DNA from: Pleurodeles waltl
Lineage: Eukaryota > Chordata > Amphibia > Caudata > Salamandridae
Assembly: GCF_031143425.1 (NCBI RefSeq)
Contig: NC_090444.1
Span: 1,352,970,323 to 1,353,034,322 of the forward strand
Length of the DNA stretch: 64,000 bases
Direction: 5' to 3'
Position numbers and translations under genes: made by a program. Position 1 is the stretch's first letter, and each line of letters begins with the position of its first letter. Under the pieces are notes generated by a model. The model was not told the DNA's origin, made no database searches, and was given only the letters and a program-made list of their open reading frames with translations. This document shows positions 21,523 to 30,644 of this stretch, piece after piece.

Positions 21523-22350
21523 TTGTCTCTTTTACAGATCATACTGAGAGGTATCTTTCTGCTAGCTGTTCTACATGGTCTCCCTTTATGGGTGTGCAGG
21601 TGGGGTCGTGAGGGACCAAAAGTCCCCAGCTCCGAAATGATTGACCAACCACAGCAATCAACACCTTTACTGCACCTGGCCAAAAATGATTGGATCAATC
21701 TGGCAGGAGCCGTGCTCAACAGATTGGACTTCTGTATGTCCAACATGAAAAGTACTGTTAATGTTATATCAACGTGCCTATTCGCCATACCAACTTCTGC
21801 CAGTGTTTTGATGCACATCTTTAATGCCACCAACAAAGATGGAGCAGTTCAAGAAAGTGATCTGTTGTCATAATTCTCTTTGTGTGAATACTGCAGGTTT
21901 TGCCAAGAGGTAATGGATGATAACTAGGATAACCTAACCCATGTGACTACTTACAATTTTGCTACCGGTATTGCCCGCTACAACTTAACTTATGATTGTC
22001 ACAAAATCATAAAGTGTGCTCAAATGTACCTGTAGACAACTACGAAATCTTCACAAGAGATCCCGTGGGAACAACAGGTACTGTGTCAGCATAGAAAGGA
22101 TAAAACCTGTAAGAATATGAACAATAGCATATCTTGCCAACATATTGTAACTGCTGCAGCCCACATCAAGCATTTCAAACTACCAGGGGGTGGTTGTTCT
22201 TTTGTGGAAATACCACTTATACATACATTCCTTCAAATATAACAGGCAGACTGTGTGCTTTTATGCGGTTAGAATTCATGATGTTTCCATTTCAATCTGT
22301 ACATACTCGCTATCCAAGGGAAACAGTTAAATTAAGTGAAGACTGTGACT
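21523..22350 (+). pseudogene. env: ERV env, surface subunit relic
   Basis: A 116-codon frame (21523-21873) begins with a hydrophobic stretch (IILRGIFLLAVLHGLPLWV), as expected of a signal peptide. It continues with NXS/T sites before a stop. Cys-rich fragments follow in other frames, for example 22134-22352 with CNCCSP. The position between dUTPase and the TM subunit supports an env surface subunit. Stops and frameshifts are frequent. Receptor type cannot be inferred. Confidence 0.6.
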
Positions 22351-22357
22351 AAAATTT

Positions 22358-22857
22358 GGGGGCAGATTTGTGGAGAAGGGCGCTGCACCGAGTGCAACGC
22401 CTCTTTCCCTGCACCCCTTAACGTCCCCCTACTGCCATTATGTGTGCGCTGTATTTAAAATACGGTGCACCGTGGCGCAGGGTTGGGAGCAATAGCGTCA
22501 TTCTATTGATGTACAAAATGTTGGCGCCACTCCTGCAGAGTACATAGAGGCCCATTCTCAATAATGGAAGCCCCCTTTTAGCACCTGCTCTGAGCAGGCG
22601 TAAAAAGTGCCAAAAAAATGGTGCAAGGAAATCTCATAGATTTCCTTGCACCATTTTTCAGCCCCCCCTAATGGGGGGACACACTCCTTGCATACATTAT
22701 GCCTGGCACAGGCATAATGTGGCGCAAGAGTTTACAAAGTGGCGCAATTCAAGTATTGCACCACTTTGTAAATATGGAGTGTGGGAAATGCCACCTTAAT
22801 GCCTCATTTCCCTGTAAATGTTGCGCAAGATGGCACTAGGGGCTCATAAATATGCCC
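22358..22857. mobile_element. 500-bp MITE, copy 1 (inside ERV env)
   Basis: The ends are GGGCAGATTTGTGGA and, on the minus strand, GGGCATATTTATGAG. The body contains AGGCATAATGTGGCGCAAG and an internal perfect hairpin at about 22616-22658. The same family occurs at 58611-59110 and 59824-60323, each 500 bp. It interrupts env between the SU and TM relics and is therefore younger than the retrovirus. Non-coding. Confidence 0.8.
22616..22658. repeat. Perfect internal hairpin of the MITE
   Basis: AAAATGGTGCAAGGAAATCT and its exact complement are separated by CAT. The other two copies keep a related but diverged hairpin at about 58795 and 60030. Confidence 0.85.
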
Positions 22858-22889
22858 ATTAGTTATCTAAATCACAATATGTGAGTTTA

Positions 22890-23337
22890 TGCATTTCTAT
22901 AGTAAAAGTTCCAGGATTAGCTGTTTATAATACTCGAGTTATTACCAAGTTTGTTGGCTAAGAACATCAATCACACATCCATCGCCTTGACTGAACTTCT
23001 CCTTGACATATGTGGTAGTAGAAAAGCTGCATTGCAAAACAGGGCAGCCATTGACTACTTGCTCTTGAAGCATGACCATGGATGCTCAGAGTTTGAGGAA
23101 ATGTGCTGCTTCAACCTCTCAGACCACTCTAAATCTATCCAGTCTCATATTGACGCTTTACATGAATTGGTGAAAGGAGTAAGACAAGATGTCGACAAAG
23201 GGTGGTGGGATTGGTTATTTAACTGGTTACCCAGTTTTGGGCTATTAAGCAATATTTTAGGCAGAATACTTATAGTGATTTGTCATGTAATGAGAGTCAC
23301 TGGTCAAAGGGTGGAGTGTTATGCTATCTGTATTTAA
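22890..23337 (+). pseudogene. env: ERV env, transmembrane subunit relic
   Basis: A 128-codon open frame from 22951 reads as a gamma-type TM subunit. A heptad-like helical region is followed by a CX6CC motif (Cys at 23083-23085, Cys-Cys at 23104-23109), a second amphipathic helix, a Trp-rich membrane-proximal stretch (WWDWLFNWLP) and a hydrophobic segment (about 23230-23290) before the stop inside the 3' LTR. The region directly before the CX6CC sits where gamma-type envs carry the immunosuppressive-like segment. TM drives membrane fusion in intact viruses. Here the SU half is broken and separated by a MITE, so no envelope can be made. Confidence 0.8.
23305..23316 (+). promoter_or_regulatory. 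ERV polypurine tract
   Basis: The purine-rich AAAGGGTGGAG lies directly before the TGTTATGC start of the 3' LTR, the expected place for the plus-strand primer. Confidence 0.6.
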
Positions 23338-24159
23338 CCACAAATTCCATCTTGACTACCGACTCCATTTTGTGCTTAGCTTAGCTTCAAATGCCGTCAC
23401 ATCGGTGGCACAGGTATTTTTCCATGCTCAACTTGTTTTCTACATTAAACGTGTTTTCGCTCTTCTACCAGAGAAGGGAACATATCATGGAGCATATAAC
23501 GATGAAAAGAGTGTACAAGAATGTTTATAGCAGAGAAGGGTATGTCTCTGTCTTGGAAATGCACATTGGGATCTGGGCAATTCTTTTGTGTGTTTTCAAC
23601 AGGGACCAAGTTCAGCCAGCGCTTGAATTTCACAACTTACTTGAAGGGAGGGAGAAGATTACCAGAACCTTCCTCTTGGGTTTGTTTAAGGTATATAAGC
23701 TGCGTAAACTTGGCACTGAGGAAGAGGGAACTCATTTTCGAGGGTGGACACACTGCTCAAAAGAATCACAGTTCCATTGGGGAATATTTCTCCTGTCTCA
23801 GCTGTCCACAGCATGGCAAGGACAGGGATGATGTTGGATTCGATCCCCATGGTGATACATTTTTATTTCTTAATTATCTAGCTTTGCTGTGTGCATGCAT
23901 AAATATTTATATATTCACTGCATACATATTCATTGTTGATATATGGCACTTTTACTACTTATTATTATCTAACTGCGTAAATTATTTTAGTATCTGCACG
24001 CATTTTGCTGCATTCAAGTTAAATACTCACGTTAATATTTTTGTCTGCTCTCATATGAGACTTGTAAGTGACTTAATAAATGTATTACTCTGACTAAGAG
24101 TGCTACATTCTTTGCATTCTTTAGCCTCATTCCTTCTTAGTTTGAAGCTAAGCAGAACA
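23317..24159 (+). repeat. ERV 3' LTR
   Basis: It starts TGTTATGCTATCTG and ends AAGCAGAACA. It has a TATA box TATATAAG at 23692-23699 and AATAAA at 24075-24080, which implies U3 of ~400 bp followed by R-U5. Compared with the 5' LTR it has many substitutions and a few short indels. Confidence 0.87.
23692..23699 (+). promoter_or_regulatory. TATA box of ERV LTR
   Basis: TATATAAG lies in the block GTTTAAGGTATATAAGC. The 5' LTR has TATATATGG at the same place (16074). Confidence 0.65.
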
Positions 24160-24829
24160 GCTAGTCTTGCTACCTAGCAGGGGGGAGTATATTGTTTTAA
24201 GTTACATTTGAATGCTTAGTTTGGGCATTTATCTTTATCTTATACTAGCATCGGCTGCCAACTTAACCAGTAGCCTGGTGGATATTTACTACTGTACCCA
24301 GCCTTCTTTATTAAGTATGCTGCCTTTCCATTTGGAAGCCTTGATTTGTGCAGACCTTGAATAATAGGCTTTTTGGAGTTGTAACTCATGTTCTCTTGAC
24401 TCGTGATTGTCACATATACGTGTATATGGGACTTATATCATTGTAGGCAGTAGGTATTTTTATCATTTTGTCCATCTGCCCTGTCAATTACAAAAGCTGG
24501 ATTACGGTTTACAATGCTCCTGCCTATGGTTTTGATGTGCTACTTGACTTCAGCAGTTCACTGGGAGTAGCAACATAGAATATAAGGATTTGTATCTTGT
24601 TTTTCTACCCCCAGAAGTGTTTGGAATTTTCTTCCTCCGTGCCATGCCCCATCTTGTCTGGGGTCACATAAGACTACTGTCAAGCCTGTGTGAATGTGCT
24701 CAGGCAGGGCCTTTGTGATATGCAAGCGTGGGAGGTTACAGCTTCTCCTCCTGTTCAAGTCATAGATGGTGAATTCTGCTACCAGTTATTCATCTTTGTC
24801 TCACTGTCTGAGAGCAATACGCAAAGACC
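24160..24829. other. Unassigned stretch
   Basis: No gene was recognised. It starts directly after the ERV with a GGGGGGAGTAT block. Short frames have no resemblance to known proteins. Confidence 0.4.
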
Positions 24830-24955
24830 AACTGTCAGCTACGCTTCGTTATGTGACCCAGCATACAAGCTGCAGGCACCAAATGGTTAGGACATGAATA
24901 TGCAAACTCTCTAAAAGTGGCATTTTTAGAACTGTGACTTAAAATTCAACTTTAT
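24830..24955 (-). mobile_element. Older family 2 copy (minus), left fragment
   Basis: CTAAAAGTGGCATTTTTAGA and AAAATTCAACTTTA match the minus-strand copy at about 29892-29940. The younger plus-strand copy at 24956-27145 cuts it, and it resumes at 27146. The outer limit is not clear. Confidence 0.55.
24951..24955 (+). repeat. Target-site duplication TTTAT (left), family 2 copy 2
   Basis: Identical to 27146-27150. It lies within the interrupted older copy. Confidence 0.85.
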
Positions 24956-27145
24956 TGTTAGACCTGATAGCCTGAGGATGGTCACCCCTAACTTTTTGCC
25001 TGCCTCCCTCCACTTTTTAAACACTGTTTTTGCTGGTTTTAAGACTCTGCACACTTTACCCCTGCTAACCAGTGCTAAAGTGCATATGCTCTCTCCCTTT
25101 AAACATGATAACATTGGATCATACCCAGTTAGATTATTTAATTTACTAATAAGTCTCTAGTAAAGTGCACTATATGTGTCCAGGGCCTGTAGATTAAGTG
25201 CTACTAGTGCGCCTGCAGCACTGATTGTGCCACCCACTTAAGTAGCCCCTTAATCATGTCTCAGGCCTGCCATTGCAAGGCCTGTGTGTGCAGTTTCACT
25301 GCCAATTCGACTCAGTATTTAAAAGTACTTGCCAAGCCTAAAACTCCCCTTTTTCTACATATAAGTCACCCCTAAGGTATGCCCTAGGTAATTCATAGGG
25401 CAGGGTGTTATGTAGGCAAAATGCAGGACATGTAGCTATGTACTTTACATGTCCTGGTAGTGTAAAACTCCTAAATTTGCTTTTACACTGCTGTGAGGCC
25501 TGCTCCCTTCATAGTCTAACATTGGGGTTACCCTCATATACTGTTAGAGTGGTAGCTTCTGAACTGAAAGGAGTAGGAAGGTAATATTTAGTATGGCCAG
25601 AACTGTGATACAAAATTCTGCTGACTGGTAAAGTTGGATTTAATATTACTATTTTAGAAATGCCACTTTTAGAAAGTGAGCATTTCTCTTCACTTAAATC
25701 CTTCTGTGCTTTACAATCCACGTCTGGCTGTGTTCAGTTGACAGCTCCCTTGTGCATTCACTCAGACACACCCCAAACACATGATACTCAGCCTCACTTG
25801 CATACATCTGTATTTTGAATGGGTCTTCCAGGGCTGGGATTGAGGAGGGCCGGGCACTTGCATGTCAAAGGACTGTAGCCTGCTCTCACACAAAGGACTG
25901 CTACACCCCCTACTGGGACCCTGGCAGACAGGATTGAACTGAGATGGGACCTTGTGCACTTCTAAGCCACTCTTTGAAGTCTCCCCCACTTCAAAGGCAC
26001 ATTTGGGTATTTAAACAGAGCCTCTGCCCCTACCAACTCAGACACTTCCTGGAGAAGAGGACCTGAACCAGAACCAGCATCCTGCCAAGAAGAACTGCCT
26101 AGCTGCCCAAATGTGCTTTCTGTGAAGGACTGCTGCCTTCCTGTTGCCCTGCTGTCTTGCTAGTCTCTGGCTGTGGTGAGAAGTGCTCTACAAGGGCTTG
26201 GATAGAGCTTGCCTCCTGTTCCCTGAAGTCTCAGGACCAAAAAGACTTCATCTCTACAAGAAGGACTCCTTGTGCAGCAAAAATCAACGCACAGCCTGCC
26301 AGAAACGACGCACCACAGTGAAAAATTCACCGCACGCCGAACCGGAACAACGCAGCCCGACTTTGCAACGAGGAGATCGACGCAGCACCAGCGTAGCGAC
26401 TGGAAATTCGCCGCACGGACCACTGGATCGACACACAGCCGAGCCAGAAAGACGCAGCCCGACATTCCAGAGAGGAATCGATGCAGTGCCTGCCGCGCTG
26501 TGAAAATTTTCACGCAATGCCCACCGGATCGACGCAGCCCCTGTGACTTCGTCCTGTCAGCACCAGAAATCAACGCATCATCCCCAGGGTGTCCGAAAAC
26601 CTCGCAACCCGAAGAGGATCCATGACTGAGCCGGAAATTGATGCACAGCCGTCCCTGTGTGAAAACTAAATGACGCATTGCCATGTGCGGCCTGAGAAAT
26701 CAACGCATACCTCCTTGTTTTCCACGCATCTCCTCCTCTGTGGTTCTTTGCCGAGATTTTGAATGCGAACCAGGTACTTTGTGCTTGAAAGAGACATTTA
26801 TTGCTTTTAAAAGACTAAAGACACTTTATATCACTTTTACAGTGATATCTCAACATATACTTATTGCATTTTAATCGTTTTGACCTGCATCTTATCAGAT
26901 AAAAATATATTTTTCTAAACACTGTATAGTGCATTTTTTGTGGTGCTATACTGTGCTATTGCATGATTCTTTGCACAAATACTTTACACATTGCCTTCTA
27001 AGTTAAGCCTGACTGCTCAGTGCCAAGCTACCAGAGGGTGGGCACAGGATAATTTGGATTGTGTGTGACTTACCCTGACTAGATTGAGGGTCCTTGCGTG
27101 GACAGGGGGTAACCTGACTCCCAACCAAAGACCCCATTTCTAACA
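24956..27145 (+). mobile_element. LTR-like repeat family 2, complete solo copy 2
   Basis: It begins TGTTAGACCTGATAG, ends CATTTCTAACA, is 2190 bp long, and is flanked by TTTAT at 24951-24955 and 27146-27150. It is colinear with 12960-15151 throughout, including the TATA-like TATTTAAAC near 26008 and the GACGCA array at 26270-26750. The 174-, 117- and 106-codon frames lie in the array and are not kept in copy 1. The flanks belong to an older, inverted copy of the same family, so this is a self-nested insertion. Confidence 0.87.
26270..26750 (+). repeat. GACGCA motif array in family 2 copy 2
   Basis: More than a dozen ATCGACGCAG, AACGACGCAC or GACGCAGCCC phrases at 30-45 bp spacing. It has the same relative position as in copy 1 and is the best-preserved array of the three. 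Confidence 0.75.
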
Positions 27146-27150
27146 TTTAT
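27146..27150 (+). repeat. Target-site duplication TTTAT (right), family 2 copy 2
   Basis: Identical to 24951-24955. Confidence 0.85.
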
Positions 27151-27776
27151 AATTAAAGAGGGTATTAAATTACAATTCTTTAGACACCAAATGTGAGATT
27201 CTTATCTGCTGCAAATTGAAAGTTGCCACTTTTTAAATGTAATAAGAGAACCCAAAGTTATCCTATAGGAGAGGTTGGCCTCACAGTAGGAAAAACAAAC
27301 TTATGAGTTTTTCACTACCGGGGCAGGATTTAAAGGTACATCTACAACTTTACTGCACCCTGCTGTCTGGGATGTTTAGCCCCCTATCCTAGGGATGACA
27401 TATGTGTTTTAAAAATGAAGGAATTTGGCCTGGCAAAAGTTTCACTGCACACAGATGCTTAAATGGTAGGCTTGAGACATGTTGAAAAAGGCTACTTAAG
27501 CGGGTGGCAATATTAGTACAGCAGGCCAATTAGTATCATTTCATTTACAGGCCCTGGGTACCTGTAGTATCACCTCACTAGGGACCTAAAATACATTAGT
27601 TATGCCAATTGGGTCTAAGCCTATTTCATCTTGTTTAAGGGAAGGGCACAAACACTTTAGCAGTGTAAAGTGTACAGAGTCCCCAAGGCCAACAAAAATG
27701 GCTTCATAAAATATTGGAGTAAAAGTAAAAGGTATGGGGATGACACAGATGAAAAATGGTCAAGTCCAACTAATCA
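27146..27776 (-). mobile_element. Older family 2 copy (minus), right fragment
   Basis: It continues the fragment at 24830-24955. Blocks match 29940-30554 in order: AGAGGTTGGCCTCACAGTAG, CACCCTGCTGTCTGGG-like sequence, ATGCCAATTGGGT, AGTCCCCAAGGCCAACAAAAA, then the family end. It is more diverged than the intact copies. Confidence 0.65.
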
Positions 27777-28468
27777 CTACCATGTTTTCTGAATAAACAA
27801 CAAAAAAACTGGCAACAGGCTTTCTACAGTTGTAAGCCATTATAGTGAAGCCCAAAATAAATGTCGTCCCCTTGATAAACAGCAGTTTAGAAATGAACTG
27901 AAAACTACAGAATTACCCAGCCGTCAATGGCAAACCAATGAATGATCTATTGTGATGTGTTCTGGACAGACGCAACCTGTTTCAAGACTACTGTTTTATT
28001 GCTGCCTACAGAAATTTGATTCTGTATCAGTACACCGTTGATTTGGAAATGCTGCCCAGAGATGAAATGGGCCTGCATGATGCATAATCCCACATGATTC
28101 TTATTTCAAAGACACACTTCAAGGCTGCATATTTTAATTTTTCAGGAGCCTGCCTAATTTCAACACTTGTATAGCTGATAATTGAGGATCATCAGGAAGT
28201 TTCACAAAGTGAAGCAAATACTAGCACATGAACATGAGCCACATAAAAAGCACAATTATGCATAGCTGTGGTGAAAATCACGGTAAAGACACCCTTGGAA
28301 TTCTTGTCTCACTACTGCTCTTGCACTTCCATCTGGAAGAAACAGGAAGTAAAGTATTTTGTAGCTTGTGACAGTGTCTCACTGAAAGCTGCATATCTAG
28401 AGGTGTACAGTCAGAGAGCCACTTCAAGCAGCACATGCCAAAGAACTTTGCAAAGTCCTTCTATCTAT
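27777..28468. other. Unassigned stretch
   Basis: AT-rich and non-coding, with no repeat or gene recognised. Confidence 0.4.
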
Positions 28469-28473
28469 GTTCT
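28469..28473 (+). repeat. Target-site duplication GTTCT (left)
   Basis: Identical to 30555-30559. It bounds the minus-strand family 2 copy. Confidence 0.75.
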
Positions 28474-30554
28474 GGTTAGAAATTGGGTTTCTTGTTGACA
28501 GAAGTATGCACCCTGTTCAAGCAGGAACCACGATTCTAGCCAGGGTAAGTCACAAATACACCCTATATTAACCTGTCCTCACCTCCTGGTGGCTTGTTAC
28601 AGAGCAGTCAGGCTTAACTTAAGAGGCATTGCGTAAAGTATTTGTGTAACACCTCAAGCAGTGAAGCAGTGAAATCACCACACAAAAAGACACCACCCTG
28701 GTTAATAAAATAGAGCTTAATGTAATGAACAAAACAAGCCCAAAATGACAAAACCCAAGAAGTAGAACCAGAGTTATAAATTATTAAACAATAAACCAAA
28801 ATGCAGAGCTCAAAAGGATAAAGTGCCAACCGAGGCTATCTGTTCATGCTAGAATGGGACACACCTGAAAGTTCAGGCTGACTGCGATGGAGCACTGGTC
28901 AGATTCAAAGACCAGCCTTGACCAACTCAAAAGTACCTTGTTTGCGTCAACACCAAGGAAAATTCGAGGAGCAGAGAAGGTGATGTGTTGTCTTCGATCC
29001 TTAGGATGGAGGCGATGCGTTGGTTCTGAGCCACGCAAAGTCAGAGATGGATTTGAAATTGAAGTAATACGATATACTCAATCCTTGCAATAGTGGCTGT
29101 GCATCAGTGTTGATGGAGATGCACCAGGTCTGAGCCCCACAACGGCCTTGATGCAGGGTTTCTTGCTGGAGCAGCAGTTTATACCTAATATTCCAAAGGG
29201 CTAGAAATGAATTGACACCTCTTGACAGAGTAAGACTCACAGTTGGCAGAGTCTAGGTGCTGTAGCAGGTGAGTTGAAAGTCTTTTCTGTCCCTGACACT
29301 CCAACAGGAGACCGGTCAGCTGGCCCTTGGAGTCAATCTGGGTGTTGGGTTCAAATGATGTGGGTCCAGTCCCTCTCACCCAGGCAAGGAGGTCAGCAGG
29401 CAGTAGGTCAGCACATCAAGAAAGCAGTTCTTTCGATGCAGCAGCCCAGCACAGTGGCAGCACTTCAGCAGCACAGTAGTTCTTCTTCCTGGGAGAGTAC
29501 CCACAGGTCCAGAACTGTACTGAGTTAATAGGGTTACAGGTTAATCTCTTATACCCAGCAGTGACTTTGAAGTGGGGGAGTCTTCAAAGAATGGACTTGA
29601 ATTGCACAGATATTCTCCCTTCCTGTCCTGGCTCCAGACTCACTACAGACGGTTAAGTAGTCCTTTGTGTGGGGACAGGACACAGCCTATTCAGTTGTAA
29701 GGGTGAGGCTGTGGCTAGCTTCTCCCTCCCATCATGCCCAGGATGGCCCATCAGGATGCGGATGGCACATCAAATCACACCTAAGCTCCCTTTGTGTGTG
29801 GCTGTCTGGGGTGAATGGACAAAGCCCAGCTGTCACCCACCCCAAGCATTTATTGGAGACATTGGGCTAAGAGCAGGAAAAGGTCAACTGTCTGAAAGTA
29901 GCATTTTCAAAATCACATCAATACATCCAACTTTACCATTAATGAGGATTCATCATTACAATTCCATAGGTACCAAACTTGATAGATCTATTCCTTCCCA
30001 ACTAGGAATTATAGCTTATTAAATGTAATGAGGAATCCCCAGTGTTATCCTAGAAGAGGGGTAGACCTCACAGTAGTAAAAAAATGAATCTGAGAATTTG
30101 TCACTACTATGACATGTCAAACTTAAAAGTATTTATCCTGCCTTTTATTTACACAGCACCCTACCCTATGGGCTTCTTAGGGCCTATGTTATGGGGGACC
30201 ATTATGTAATATGTTTGAAGGGTTTTTAGCTTGGCAAGGGCTTTAAGTGTCAAGTTGACATGACAGTGTAACTCTACATTCAGGCTGCAGTAGCAGGCCT
30301 GGGAAATGGTTTAAAGTGCTACTTTGGTGGGGGGCACAAGTAGTGCACTTTACTAGCGACTTAAAGTAAATAAATATGCCAATTAGGTACATACCAATCA
30401 AAACCTGTTCTAGGGAGATCACATGCACTTTAGCACTGGTTACCAGTGGTAAAGGGCCCAGAGTCCTAAAGCCAGCAAAAACATATTCAACAAAAAGTGG
30501 AGGGAAAAGGCAAACAGTTTGGGAGTGACCCTGTAGGGAGGGCCATTTCCAACA
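28474..30554 (-). mobile_element. LTR-like repeat family 2, complete minus-strand copy
   Basis: The plus-strand view starts GGTTAGAAATTGGG (the T of the terminal TG has changed to G) and ends GCCATTTCCAACA. It is flanked by GTTCT at 28469-28473 and 30555-30559. Colinearity with the reverse complement of 12960-15151 is clear at both ends; the middle (29000-29500) is diverged. No ORF above 120 codons, and none conserved. Confidence 0.8.
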
Positions 30555-30559
30555 GTTCT
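30555..30559 (+). repeat. Target-site duplication GTTCT (right)
   Basis: Identical to 28469-28473. Confidence 0.75.
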
Positions 30560-30644
30560 GTTGAAGCATTCTCAGCAGAAACTAGAGACAAAATTAAAAG
30601 AATATTCATAGAATCCAATATGCTGGCAAGGGGGCTATGATGAT

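Larger units (their letters stand above)
15698..24159 (+). mobile_element. Endogenous retrovirus with two LTRs, broken gag-pro-pol-dUTPase-env
   Basis: Two ~840-bp direct repeats flank an internal region with the order gag, protease, RT, RNase H, integrase, dUTPase, env SU, env TM. All genes carry stops and frameshifts, and a 500-bp MITE sits inside env. dUTPase after integrase is known from ERV-L-type (class III) elements, which usually lack env. The env TM here has a gamma-type CX6CC motif. No clear target duplication flanks the LTRs (GACCC on the left, GCTAG on the right). The LTRs differ by many substitutions and small indels, so the insertion is old. The element cannot encode functional proteins as it stands. 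Confidence 0.85.

Noticed and set aside
15693..24164. Target-site duplication of the retrovirus
   Set aside because: The flanking bases (GACCC and GCTAG) do not match, even allowing small shifts. Not reported as a feature.
26160..26684. 174-codon minus frame in family 2 copy 2
   Set aside because: It lies over the GACGCA array. The equivalent frame in copy 1 is broken and differently phased.
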